A stretch of DNA of 62,344 nt from Roseiarcus sp049509635 (lineage in GTDB: Bacteria; Pseudomonadota; Alphaproteobacteria; Rhizobiales; Beijerinckiaceae). The DNA is taken from NCBI GenBank assembly GCA_049509635.1, contig JBEKZS010000003.1:1-62344 (forward strand). Reading direction: 5' to 3'. Position 1 is the stretch's first letter; every line of letters begins with the position of its first letter. The notes below the pieces were generated by a model. The model saw only the letters and a program-made list of their open reading frames with translations, made no database searches and was not told the origin of the DNA. Both the position numbers and the translations under genes were made by a program. This document shows, one piece after another, positions 45,817 through 54,474 of this stretch.

Positions 45817-47094
45817 TCAGTGGAAGAAGTAGGCGGCGCCGACCCGGACGCTGTTGCTGACGCGGGTCTGCCCACAGCACTGGTCGCCGTCGAGATGGGT
45901 GCTGTCGTCGGCGAGCGAATGCGAGTGGAGATATTCCGCCCGCACCGCCACCAGCTCCGTCGCCATGAATTCGACCCCGGCGCCCAAAGTGCCGGCCAGG
46001 ACCGGCAGATTGCCCTTCGTGGCCCCGGTCGCCGCATCGGTCTGCTGGCTCGCCCCGAAGTCCAGCCCGGCGGCCAGGAATGGCATGAAGCGACCGACCG
46101 CATAGCCGGCGCGCGCCCGGAAGTCGCTCTCGAGAAAATTCTGGTAGGCGATCGAGGCGGCGCCGGGCTCGGGGCCGCGGCCGACGACGTCGGCGAGCAG
46201 CGTGGCGCCGTCGACGCCCAGCATGCCCCGGCCGAACATCCAGTTGTAGCCGGAATAGACGCCTTCGATCGGCCCGCGGGCCGCGAAGGCCTGCTGCTGG
46301 CCGAGACCCTGGGTGGCGATGCGATGTCCCGACAGCCCGCCTATCGCCCCGACGTAATTGCCGTCCCATGCCGCGGGCTCGTCGGGCGAACCGCGCCAGC
46401 CCTCGCCCATCGTCGTGATCAGCGCGAACCGCGCATATTGCGCCGACATGCTCTCGCGGACGACCGGCCCGCCGAGATCGTAGGTCGCCGCCGGCAGCCC
46501 CTCGTAGAGATATTCGGCCCGGACCACCGATGGACCGAGGATCGGCAGATTCAGCGCGACGTCGACCCCGGCGCCGAGGGTCCAGCCCGCGCGATCGCGC
46601 GTCTGGCCTTCGAAATCGAGCGGGGCCCGCTGAAACATGACGCTCCGGTTTTCCGCGACGCCGCCCGCCACGAAGGGCAGGAGGCCACCCAGGTCATAGC
46701 CGGCGCGGGCCCGGAGGTGGACCGAATCGATGCTCTGGGCCTGGCTGGCGACCATGCCCGGCGCGGCGGCGAACCTGCGGTCGAGATTGTTGGCGCCGAG
46801 ATCGCCCTCGACGCCGTAGACGATCGCGCCGCTTCGCCAGGCGTAGCCGACCAGGGCGCCGGTCGCGCCGCCGAGCGCGGTCCACCGGCCCGCCGACCTG
46901 GCGCGGTCGGAGAACACGCCGACGGCGCCGCCCAGGTACGAGCCGGCGTAGAGCCCGGTCCAGCCGGCGACCGGCGTCGGGGAAAGCAGGGCCGGCGCGG
47001 GCGGCGCAACTTTCGGGGGAAGATCGGCGCCCGCCGCCCCGGCCGGCGCCAGGCTGATCGCCAGGACGGCGAGACGGCCCGGACTCGCCGGCAT
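45817..47094 (-). CDS. Outer-membrane beta-barrel protein with two tandem barrel domains
   Basis: The 425-residue protein has an N-terminal signal peptide (about 1-23, LAVLAISLAPAGAAGA) and a Pro-rich linker. Two Omp25/OmpA-like barrel domains of about 180-190 residues each follow. Domain one begins GWTGLYAGSYLGGAVGV (residue 44), domain two WDGNYVGAIGGLSGH (about 240), and each has an AEYLYEG/AEYLHSH strand near its end. The second ends RVGAAYFFH, a classic C-terminal aromatic outer-membrane signal. Single-domain proteins of this type are common in Rhizobiales; a fused pair is unusual. It heads a possible OMP-thpR-P450 transcript. Confidence 0.8.
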   Translation of the reverse strand: MPASPGRLAVLAISLAPAGAAGADLPPKVAPPAPALLSPTPVAGWTGLYAGSYLGGAVGVFSDRARSAGRWTALGGATGALVGYAWRSGAIVYGVEGDLGANNLDRRFAAAPGMVASQAQSIDSVHLRARAGYDLGGLLPFVAGGVAENRSVMFQRAPLDFEGQTRDRAGWTLGAGVDVALNLPILGPSVVRAEYLYEGLPAATYDLGGPVVRESMSAQYARFALITTMGEGWRGSPDEPAAWDGNYVGAIGGLSGHRIATQGLGQQQAFAARGPIEGVYSGYNWMFGRGMLGVDGATLLADVVGRGPEPGAASIAYQNFLESDFRARAGYAVGRFMPFLAAGLDFGASQQTDAATGATKGNLPVLAGTLGAGVEFMATELVAVRAEYLHSHSLADDSTHLDGDQCCGQTRVSNSVRVGAAYFFH

Positions 47095-47183
47095 CCGGAA
47101 CCTTGCGCTCCCCGCGGCGAAACCAGGGTCCCGCCGGAGCGCCCTCCGCGGATTCGATCGCTCGCGCCGTTGCGGGCCCGCCG

Positions 47184-47708
47184 CTATTTCGGCCCCCCGA
47201 GATAGGCGGCCACGCGCAGTCCGATTTCCTGGGACAGCGACTTGGCCATCCGGATCTCGGCGTCGCGTTGCGCGCGCAGATTGGCGAAGCGGTCCTCCGT
47301 GCGATCGTAGACCGCGGTGGCGGCCGCGACGCCGGTGAACAGCGTCGTCCCGCCGCCGGCGGGGGTCAGCGTGAAGGTCGCCGTGCCGGTCTCCGTCGCG
47401 GCGTTCGCGACCTGCAATTGCGAGGTGACGGTCGGCGAGGCGATTCCGACCGTCACCGCGACGGTCAGCCGGTATTTCGGCTCCGGCGTCTCCCCCGTGC
47501 CGTTGAGGTCGGCGGCCAGGTCATCGCCGAGATAATGGCCGATGCGATCCTTGATCGGCGCGATCGCGATCGCGCGCATTTCGTCGGCCAGCCCCGGGTG
47601 GAAGGCCTCGCCGTACATCGGCGCGAAGCATCCGCACAGCGGCAGCGCCAGGGCGATGACCGCCAACCGCCAATCCTGTCGGCCGGTCTTGCGCTCAGAC
47701 GACCACAT
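47184..47708 (-). CDS. lptE: LPS-assembly lipoprotein LptE
   Basis: The 174-residue precursor has a lipoprotein signal (AVIALALPLCGC, lipid-modified cysteine at the end of this string) and FAPMYGEAFHPGLADEMRAIAIAPIKDRIGHYLGDDLA, the LptE beta-alpha fold start. It plugs the LptD barrel in the outer membrane and helps insert LPS. A GAGGA ribosome binding site lies 6 bp upstream of the ATG, and the start overlaps the leuS stop region by 14 bp, the normal leuS-lptE order. The usual next gene, holA, is not present downstream. Confidence 0.88.
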   Translation of the reverse strand: MWSSERKTGRQDWRLAVIALALPLCGCFAPMYGEAFHPGLADEMRAIAIAPIKDRIGHYLGDDLAADLNGTGETPEPKYRLTVAVTVGIASPTVTSQLQVANAATETGTATFTLTPAGGGTTLFTGVAAATAVYDRTEDRFANLRAQRDAEIRMAKSLSQEIGLRVAAYLGGPK

Positions 47709-50340
47709 TGACGATCCTCAGCGGCACGACGATGACCTTTTTCGCCGGCCGATTATCCAACGCCCGCTGCACCGCGTCGAGCGCTAATGCGGCGGCGGTC
47801 ACCGTTTTGTCGTCCGCGTCGCGATCGATCGTCAGGTCGGCCCGCTTGCGGCCGTTGACCTGGACCGGCAGCGTGATCTGCGACCGCACGATCAGCGCGC
47901 GGTCTGCGACCGGCCACGGGCTCTGCGCGACGAGGCCGTCATGGCCGAGCGCGGACCAGCATTCCTCGGCCAGATGCGGCATCATCGGCGCGAACAGGCT
48001 GACCAATATGTCGCCCGCCTCGGCGAAGGCGAACCGAAGGTCGGGCGGAACTTCCGCCTCCGCGACGTCGCCGACCGCGGCGCCGAGCGTGTTGGCGAGT
48101 TCGTAGATCGTCGCGATGCAGACGTTGAACCGCAGCCGCTCGACCTCGTCCTCGACCCTGGCGAGCGCGCGATGCGCGGCGCGGCGGATCGCCAGCGCCG
48201 CTTCGGAGAACGACGCCGGCGCCCCGGGCCGCTCGGGCCCGGCGACGCGCTCGATCTCGCAGACGAGGCGCCACAGGCGCTGCGTCTGCTTGAACGCGCC
48301 CTGGATGCCCGCCTCGGTCCAGATGACGTCGCGTTCGGGCGGCGAATCCGACAGCATGAACCAGCGCGCGGTGTCGGCGCCGTAGGTCGCGATGATGTCG
48401 TCGGGATCGACCGTGTTGCGCTTCGACTTCGACATTTTCTCGATCGGGCCGATCTCGATCTCGGCGCCGCCCTCGATCAGGATCGCGCGCCGCCCGTCGG
48501 GGCCGGCTTCCATCCGCACCTCGGCCGGGGCGATCCACTGGCCCTCGGGGTGGCGGTAGGTCTCGTGGACGACCATGCCCTGGGTGAACAGGCCGGCGAA
48601 GGGTTCGTCGAGATCGAGATGGCCGCAGCGGCGCATCGCCCGGGTGAAGAAGCGCGAATAGAGCAGATGCAGGATCGCATGCTCGACGCCGCCGATATAC
48701 TGATCGACCGGCAGCCAGCGGTTCGCGATCGCGGGCGTCGTCGGCGCGGTCGCGTTGGTCGGATCGGTGAAGCGGGCGAAATACCACGAGGAATCGACGA
48801 ACGTGTCCATCGTGTCGGTCTCGCGCCGGCCCGGTCCGCCGCATTGCGGACAGGCGACGTCCCTCCAGGCGGGATGGCGGTCGAGCGGATTGCCCGGCGA
48901 ATCGAAACTGACGTCCTCGGGCAGGACGACCGGCAGGTCGGCGGCGGGAACCGGGACGACGCCGCAATCGGCGCAATGGATGACCGGGATCGGGCAGCCC
49001 CAGTAGCGCTGGCGCGAAATGCCCCAGTCGCGCAGGCGGAAATTGACCTGCCGCCGGCCCTGCGCGCGATTGCCGAGCGTCTGCGCCTCGAGCCGGCGCG
49101 CGACCTCCGCCTTCGCCGCCTCGATGGTCATGCCGTCGAGGAAGCGCGAATTGATCATCACGCCGTCGCCGACATAGGCCTCCATGTCGATGACGAAGGC
49201 GGCGGGATCGACGCCGGGCGGGCAGACCACGGGCGTCGCGCCGAGCCCGTAGGCGTTGACGAAGTCGAGGTCGCGCTGGTCGTGCGCGGGGCAGCCGAAA
49301 ATCGCGCCGGTCCCGTAGTCCATCAGCACGAAATTGGCGACATAGACCGGCAGGCGCCAGGACGCGTCGAAGGGATGGATGACGCGCAGCCCGGTGTCGT
49401 AGCCCTTCTTCTCGGCGGTCTCGATCGCGGCGAGCGAGGTGCCGACGCGCCGGCACTCCTCGATGAAGGCGGCGAGCCGAGGGTCCTGCGCGGCCGCGGC
49501 GGCGGCGAGCGGATGGTCGGGCGACACCGCCATGAATTTGGCCCCGAACAGAGTGTCCGGCCGCGTCGTGTAGATCTCGAGCTCCGCCGCGCCCGCCGCG
49601 CGGGCGACCGCCGGCGCCGAGGCCGGATCGATCGCAAAGCGCACCAGCAGGCCTTCCGAGCGGCCGATCCAGTTGCGCTGCATCAGGCGCACCTTGTCGG
49701 GCCAGCGGTCGAGGCCGTCGAGCGCGTCGAGCAGGTCCTGCGCGTAGTCGGTGATCCTGAAGAACCACTGGGTCAGCTCGCGCTGCTCGACCAGCGCGCC
49801 CGAGCGCCAGCCGCGCCCGTCGATGACCTGCTCGTTGGCGAGCACGGTCTGGTCGACCGGGTCCCAGTTGACCTTCGACTTCTTGCGCGCGACGAGGCCG
49901 GCGCCGAGAAAGTCGAGGAACAGCTTCTGCTGGTGCTTGTAATAGGCGGGGTCGCAGGTCGCGATCTCGCGCGACCAGTCGAGCGACAGGCCCATCGATT
50001 TCAGCTGGCCGCGCATCGCCGCGATATTGGCGTAGGTCCAGGCGGCGGGATGCGACCTGTTCTGCATCGCCGCGTTCTCGGCGGGCATGCCGAACGCGTC
50101 CCAGCCCATGGGATGGAGCACATTGAACCCGCGCGCGCGCTTGTAGCGCGCGACCACGTCGCCCATCGCATAGTTGCGCACGTGGCCCATGTGGATGCGC
50201 CCGGATGGGTACGGGAACATTTCGAGCACGTAATATTTGGCGCGCGCGTCGTCCTCGCGCGTCTCGAAGATCGCCCGTTCAGCCCAGATTTTCTGCCATT
50301 TCGGCTCCGCCTCGCGGGCGTCGTATCGCTCAGGCCGCAT
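47695..50340 (-). CDS. leuS: Leucyl-tRNA synthetase
   Basis: From the ATG at 50338-50340 the product has 881 residues (MRPERYDAREAEPKWQKIWA). Class I synthetase motifs are intact: HIGH-type MFPYPSGRIHMGHVRNYA and EKMSKSKRNTVDPDD (KMSKS). The CP1 editing domain shows TTRPDTLFGA-type TRPDTLFGAKFMAVSPDHPLA and GTGAIFGCPAHDQRD. It charges tRNA-Leu and clears mischarged amino acids. It starts the leuS-lptE operon. Confidence 0.97.
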   Translation of the reverse strand: MRPERYDAREAEPKWQKIWAERAIFETREDDARAKYYVLEMFPYPSGRIHMGHVRNYAMGDVVARYKRARGFNVLHPMGWDAFGMPAENAAMQNRSHPAAWTYANIAAMRGQLKSMGLSLDWSREIATCDPAYYKHQQKLFLDFLGAGLVARKKSKVNWDPVDQTVLANEQVIDGRGWRSGALVEQRELTQWFFRITDYAQDLLDALDGLDRWPDKVRLMQRNWIGRSEGLLVRFAIDPASAPAVARAAGAAELEIYTTRPDTLFGAKFMAVSPDHPLAAAAAAQDPRLAAFIEECRRVGTSLAAIETAEKKGYDTGLRVIHPFDASWRLPVYVANFVLMDYGTGAIFGCPAHDQRDLDFVNAYGLGATPVVCPPGVDPAAFVIDMEAYVGDGVMINSRFLDGMTIEAAKAEVARRLEAQTLGNRAQGRRQVNFRLRDWGISRQRYWGCPIPVIHCADCGVVPVPAADLPVVLPEDVSFDSPGNPLDRHPAWRDVACPQCGGPGRRETDTMDTFVDSSWYFARFTDPTNATAPTTPAIANRWLPVDQYIGGVEHAILHLLYSRFFTRAMRRCGHLDLDEPFAGLFTQGMVVHETYRHPEGQWIAPAEVRMEAGPDGRRAILIEGGAEIEIGPIEKMSKSKRNTVDPDDIIATYGADTARWFMLSDSPPERDVIWTEAGIQGAFKQTQRLWRLVCEIERVAGPERPGAPASFSEAALAIRRAAHRALARVEDEVERLRFNVCIATIYELANTLGAAVGDVAEAEVPPDLRFAFAEAGDILVSLFAPMMPHLAEECWSALGHDGLVAQSPWPVADRALIVRSQITLPVQVNGRKRADLTIDRDADDKTVTAAALALDAVQRALDNRPAKKVIVVPLRIVNVVV

Positions 50341-50530
50341 TTGTGAGTCTTCGGGTTTCGATCGCATCGTGGCGGCGCGCGAGGAGGCCCGCCGGCGCGG
50401 GCGGACAGAGCATGATTTGATCGGACCGGTCAATCGGCGCGTCGCCGCCCGGCCGCGCGCGCGAATTGACCGGAAGTTCCGGGCGCGGCAATTTGCGCCG
50501 GCATTTCGTCGATTTATTCAGGAGGCGGCG

Positions 50531-51226
50531 ATGATTCCCCATTTGCGCGAGCCGGTGCTGTCGCCGACGCCGATTCTCGATCTCAGGCCGACCCAGATGA
50601 CGCTCGGCATGCGCGAGGTCGAGGAGAAGCGGAGAGCCTGGCGCGCCTTCGATCCCGACAAGCTCGAGCGGTTCCTCGGCTCGCACATGGTCCCGGTCAT
50701 CCTCGGCCCCGGCAAGGCGCCGTTTCTCACCGACCACCATCATCTGACGCGCGCGCTCCACGACAACGGCGTCAAGAGCGTCTTCACGACCGTGATCGCC
50801 GACCTGCACAAGCTCGATGACGACGCGTTCTGGACCGTGCTCGATTTTCGCGCCTGGACCCATCCCTATGACGGCAAGGGCCGCCGGCGGCCCTACGAAG
50901 ACCTTCCCCGGACCGTCGTCGGCATGACCGACGACCCGTTCCGCTCGCTCGCCGGAGAATTGCGCCGGCTCGGCGGCTTCGCCAAGGATTCGACGCCGTT
51001 CTCCGAATTCCTGTGGGCCGACTTCCTGCGCCGCCGGATCAAGGACAAGGCCGCGCGCAAGGATTTCGAGGGTTCGCTGGCCTTGGCGATGGAGCTCGCC
51101 AAGAGCGACGAGGCGAACTATCTGCCCGGCTGGTGCGCGCCGCGGCCGATCGACGCCAAGAAGAACGGCAAGAAGCGGGGCGGCCGGACGCCGTCGGGAC
51201 CCGCCAAGGTCAGCAACGACGACTGA
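50531..51226 (+). CDS. ParB-like (ParBc_2) domain protein with basic tail
   Basis: A perfect AGGAGG ribosome binding site fixes the ATG at 50531, giving 231 residues. The central part (AFDPDKLERFLGSHMVPVILGPGKAPFLTDHHHLTRALHDNGV) has the ParB/sulfiredoxin-like fold pattern of the ParBc_2 family, where DHHHLTRAL replaces the GHRR motif of true ParB. The C-terminus is Lys/Arg/Gly-rich (AKKNGKKRGGRTPSG). Members are annotated as putative ParB-like nucleases but no activity is established, and there is no ParA or DNA-binding HTH here. It stands alone upstream of the tandem-repeat region. Confidence 0.78.
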   Translation: MIPHLREPVLSPTPILDLRPTQMTLGMREVEEKRRAWRAFDPDKLERFLGSHMVPVILGPGKAPFLTDHHHLTRALHDNGVKSVFTTVIADLHKLDDDAFWTVLDFRAWTHPYDGKGRRRPYEDLPRTVVGMTDDPFRSLAGELRRLGGFAKDSTPFSEFLWADFLRRRIKDKAARKDFEGSLALAMELAKSDEANYLPGWCAPRPIDAKKNGKKRGGRTPSGPAKVSNDD

Positions 51227-51284
51227 CCGGCCGGCGGCCCCGAACCAGCGTCCGCACGACCCGAGTCAGAACCGGCGCCCGCCG

Positions 51285-51748
51285 CGTCGCCCGAGAAATC
51301 CTTTCGCCGTTGAAATATTTGGAAATTCATTTCCCGGCCGATCGAGGCAAATCAGAGGGTTGCTGGCAAATTGAAGCCGCGCGGGGCTCTGCGGCGCACC
51401 GCCGTCGGGCGCACCGCGCAGGGCGACGCCCCGAGCGGCGTCGCCCGACAAGTCCGTTCGGTGCGAAAATATTTGGAAATCCATTTCTCGGCCGATCGAG
51501 GCAAATCAGAGGGTTGCTGGCAAATTGAAACCGCGCGGGGCTCGGCGGCGCGCCGCCGTCCGGCTTCTTCGCGCGGGGCGGCGCCCCGAGCCGCATCGCT
51601 CGACAAGTCCTTTCGGTGTGGAAATATTCGGAAATTCATTTCTCGCCCGATCGAGGCAAATCAGAGGGTTGCAGCCAGATTGAAACCGCGTTGGAGGTGG
51701 GCGGCGCGCCGCCGTCCGGCTCCCCCGCGCGGCGACGGCCTGCGCCTT
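51285..51748. repeat. Three tandem copies of a 154-155 bp structured element
   Basis: Units begin at 51285, 51439 and 51594. Each has, in order: (T/C)CG(C/T)(C)CGA(G/C)AA lead, an AT-rich stretch with the dyad GGAAAT-N2-ATTTCC (perfect in unit 1, 51321-51334; near-perfect in 2 and 3), a 26-nt core identical in all three (51338-51363, 51492-51517, 51647-51672), then a GC-rich half with palindromes. The core of units 1 and 2 is identical even further. Unit 2 has the 16-nt palindrome at 51543-51558 and a GGGGC-GGC-GCCCC stem at 51575-51587; unit 3 keeps the former (51700-51713). There are no spacers, so it is not a CRISPR. The element could be a mobile non-coding repeat or a small-RNA array. Confidence 0.9.
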
Positions 51749-51889
51749 GTCGTCGGCGGCCCTGCGGACGCGTTGGTCGCAGCTCCATCCGCGGAGAGCG
51801 CGCTCGATGATGCGATGCCGGCGGACTCCCCGCTCGACGGCGCTGAGGCGGGCGGCGGGCGGCGGCGTGGGGACGGCTGGGTCGGACAT
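51506..51889 (-). pseudogene. Possible decayed HTH protein gene running into the repeat array
   Basis: On the minus strand an ATG at 51887-51889 follows a good GGCAGGAG ribosome binding site. The first 35 residues (MSDPAVPTPPPAARLSAVE then RRHRIIERALRGWS) resemble the start of small helix-turn-helix proteins in which GWS is followed by YEEIA and a VRQIV recognition helix. Here that helix is missing: GWS is followed by CDQRVRRAAD, and the frame then runs into the repeat copies. I read it as a truncated gene whose 3' part was replaced by repeat sequence. The assignment rests on one short motif and is tentative. Confidence 0.3.
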
Positions 51890-52172
51890 TGCGGGGCTCC
51901 TGCCGAGGGGCTAATGATGGGACTATAGCCGATCGTTTGGAATTTGGGAAGATCTATCTCAGATTTCTGTTTTGCAGGCGCCCTGCGCGCCGCCCGCGAC
52001 GGCGGCTGTCGACAACAGCGCCGGCCAATCCCGATATGGGCAAAGGCGGGCTCGCGCGGGATCGATGCGCGCCGCCATCCGGCGCGCGCCCGAGGCGCCA
52101 GGCGACGGATCGGGCTGACGGGCGGATCCGCCCTGCCGCCCGCCGGGTCGGCGGAGCCCGCGACTCTCCGCC

Positions 52173-52703
52173 TCAGGCCTTCGGCCGGAACGCCTTGCAG
52201 ACGGCCGGATCGGTGTCGAGCCGGTCGCCGCCGATCAGGTCCAGGCAATAAGGGATTGCCGGAAACACCGCGTCGAGGCAGGTGCGGATCGCCGCCGGCT
52301 TGCCCGGCAGGTTGACGATCAGCGTATGGCCGCGCGTCCCCGCGAGCTGGCGCGACAGGATCGCGGTCGGCACTTCGAGCAGGCTCCTGGCCCGCATGAG
52401 TTCGCCGAAGCCGGGCAGGATCCGGTCGCTCACCGCCTCGGTCGCCTCCGGGGTCACGTCGCGCGGCGACGGCCCGGTGCCGCCGGTGGTCAGGATCAGC
52501 GAGCAATTGGCGACGTCGGCGAGTTCGCGCAGGGTCGCCTCGATCACCGCGGATTCGTCGGGCACCAGGCGGCGCACGGGTCGCCACGGCGTCGCCAGGA
52601 TTGCGGCCAGGGCGGCCTCGATGCCCGGCCCGCCCTTGTCCTCATAGAGGCCGGCGCTCGCGCGGTCGGAGATGGTGACGACGCCAATCAGGATTTCCGA
52701 CAA
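52173..52703 (-). CDS. mog: Molybdopterin adenylyltransferase Mog/MoaB-type
   Basis: The best start is the TTG at 52701-52703, 7 bp after a GAGGAG ribosome binding site, giving 176 residues (M)SEILIGVVTISDRASAGLYEDKGG. An upstream ATG would add a basic 22-residue leader with no family similarity. MogA motifs include LILTTGGTGPSPRDVTPEA and NLPGKPAAIRTCLDAVFPAIPYCLDLIGG. It adenylylates molybdopterin before molybdenum insertion by MoeA. No other molybdenum-cofactor gene is nearby. Confidence 0.92.
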   Translation of the reverse strand: MSEILIGVVTISDRASAGLYEDKGGPGIEAALAAILATPWRPVRRLVPDESAVIEATLRELADVANCSLILTTGGTGPSPRDVTPEATEAVSDRILPGFGELMRARSLLEVPTAILSRQLAGTRGHTLIVNLPGKPAAIRTCLDAVFPAIPYCLDLIGGDRLDTDPAVCKAFRPKA

Positions 52704-52752
52704 GATCCGGCTCCTCGGACTCGAAGACGATTGAGAAATGCGGCCGCGACGC

Positions 52753-54474
52753 CTAACCCGTATTCCCACGCGCGGGCGACGCCTGCGTGACCGCCCGACC
52801 GGGCGCCAGGGCGCGCACCGCCTCCTCCACGCTGTGGAAAAGATGGTCCGGCCCGATCAGCGCCTCCAGCCCGTACCGCACGAGCGCCTCCTGGGCGCGC
52901 ACCGATTCCAGCCGCGCGAAGGCGAGCGCGATCCCCTCGGCGCGCAGCCGGGCGATGCTGGCGGTCATGACCTGCGCGGCGGTGTAGTCGATCTCGACGA
53001 TGCTATTGGCCTCGATCACCACCAGCCGCACCGGCGCGCGCGCGGCGGTCAGCCTGTGGATCGCCCGCTGGAATTCGTAGGCGTTGAGGAACGACAGCGG
53101 CGCCTGCGGCGCGATCACCAGCACGCCGGGGATCGTCTCGCCGGACTGCGCGGCCGTGGTCTTCGGCCACCAGATCGTCGTCCCGGGAAGGCGCGCGAAT
53201 TCGACCGTCCGGGCGCGGGTCGTCGTCCAGGTCCCGTGCAGCAGCGACATGATGATGCCGAGCCCGACGCCCTGCTGGATCGGCAGGAACAGGATCGCCG
53301 CCATCGTCGCGACGATGAGGACGAATTCGGCGCGGCTCCGGCGCCAGACGTCGATGAAGGTGGCGACGCGGACGATCCGTTGGGCTATGAACAGCAGCAC
53401 CCCCGCCAGCGCGGCATAGGGGACATGGGTCAGCAGGCCGGCCCCGAACGCCGACAGCGCCAGGACCAGCGCGGCGCAGACGAGCCCGCTCAATTGCGAT
53501 GCGCCGCCGGTCGCGACCACCACCGCCGTGCGCGGCGGGCTCGCATTGACGGGAAAGGCGCCGACGAGGCCCGCCAGCACGCTCGCCGCGCCGGCGCCGA
53601 CGAAGTCGCGATCGACGTCGGGCTCGCGCCCGGCGGGAAAGGCGCGCGTCGTCGCCGCGGTCTGCACCATCACGACGGCGGCGACGATGAAGGCGAGCGG
53701 GGCGATTCGGGTGAGATCGTCGAGCGTGGCGGCCGGCAGCCGCAGCGCCGGCAGGGCGGCGGCGACCTCGCCGAGGGCGGCGACGCCGCGCTGCTCGAGC
53801 CCGAGGACGGCGGTCAGCAGCGTCGCGACGCCGAGGCCGATCAGGGCGGCCGGGACGCGCGGGCTCACGCGCTCGCCGACCAGCATCAGCGCCAGCACGC
53901 CGAGGCCGATTGCGAGGGTCAGGAGGTTGAGCGAGCCCGATGCGGCGGCGAGCGCGACGATCCTGTCGATCGACGAGCCTTGCGCGCCGGCGACGCCGAG
54001 CAGCGCCGGCGCCTGACTGAGGATGATGTGTCCCGCGATGCCGGCCAGGAAGCCGGTCGTGACCGGGATCGACAAGAGGTCGGCGATCCAGCCGAGCCGG
54101 AACAGCCCGCCGACGACCAGGAGGGCGCCGACCATCAGCGCGAGGATCGCGGCGAGGGCGGCGTATTCGGGCGAACCGGCGGCCGCGACCAGCGCGAGGC
54201 CGCCGGCGAAAATCGGGGTGATCGTCGAATCCGCGCCGACCGACATCGCCCGGTTGGCGCCGAAGACGGCGAAGCCGAGCGCGCCCGCGATCAGCGCGAG
54301 AAAGCCGATCTGCGGGGGAAAGCCGCCGAGCCGGGCGGTCGCCATCTGCTCGGGGATCGCGATCGCCGCCAGCGTCAGGCCGGCGATCAGGTCCGGTCCG
54401 AGATCGGCCGGCCGCCAGCCCGCGAAGGCGCGCAGGACCGGCCATGGCCGCGCAGGACAGGGGGATTCAGCCAT
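52753..54474 (-). CDS. SulP-family anion transporter with STAS domain
   Basis: The chosen ATG (54472-54474) gives 573 residues beginning MAESPCPARPWPVLRAFAGWRPADLGPDLIAGLTLAAIAIPEQMATARLGG, the conserved SulP start. About 10-14 membrane helices (20-430) include the family signature GLTLAAIAIPEQMA and a central SSPPRTAVVVATGGAS-type motif (NASPPRTAVVVATGGASQLSG). The C-terminal STAS domain (about 440-570) ends the protein. SulP proteins carry sulfate, bicarbonate, C4-dicarboxylates or other anions; the substrate is unknown here. It lies 49 bp upstream of mog on the same strand. Confidence 0.9.
   Translation of the reverse strand: MAESPCPARPWPVLRAFAGWRPADLGPDLIAGLTLAAIAIPEQMATARLGGFPPQIGFLALIAGALGFAVFGANRAMSVGADSTITPIFAGGLALVAAAGSPEYAALAAILALMVGALLVVGGLFRLGWIADLLSIPVTTGFLAGIAGHIILSQAPALLGVAGAQGSSIDRIVALAAASGSLNLLTLAIGLGVLALMLVGERVSPRVPAALIGLGVATLLTAVLGLEQRGVAALGEVAAALPALRLPAATLDDLTRIAPLAFIVAAVVMVQTAATTRAFPAGREPDVDRDFVGAGAASVLAGLVGAFPVNASPPRTAVVVATGGASQLSGLVCAALVLALSAFGAGLLTHVPYAALAGVLLFIAQRIVRVATFIDVWRRSRAEFVLIVATMAAILFLPIQQGVGLGIIMSLLHGTWTTTRARTVEFARLPGTTIWWPKTTAAQSGETIPGVLVIAPQAPLSFLNAYEFQRAIHRLTAARAPVRLVVIEANSIVEIDYTAAQVMTASIARLRAEGIALAFARLESVRAQEALVRYGLEALIGPDHLFHSVEEAVRALAPGRAVTQASPARGNTG

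Larger units (their letters stand above)
51227..52172. other. Long intergenic region with tandem repeats
   Basis: Nearly 950 bp lie between the ParB-like gene (plus) and mog (minus). The first half (51285-51748) is the three-unit tandem repeat; 51749-51889 holds a possible degenerate HTH gene on the minus strand. From 51890 to 52172 I see nothing except a short AT-rich stretch around 51925-51980. Confidence 0.6.

Noticed and set aside
50531..51226. Chromosomal parABS partition locus
   Set aside because: The protein lacks the ParB GHRR motif and HTH, and no parA or parS-like site is present.
51266..51639. Short minus-strand reading frames in the tandem repeats encoding a shared NPLICLDRP-like string
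   Set aside because: The shared string is simply the invariant DNA core translated; frames differ between copies and lack ribosome binding sites.
51285..51748. CRISPR array
   Set aside because: Units are 154-155 bp, directly abutting, with no short repeat-spacer alternation and no cas genes.
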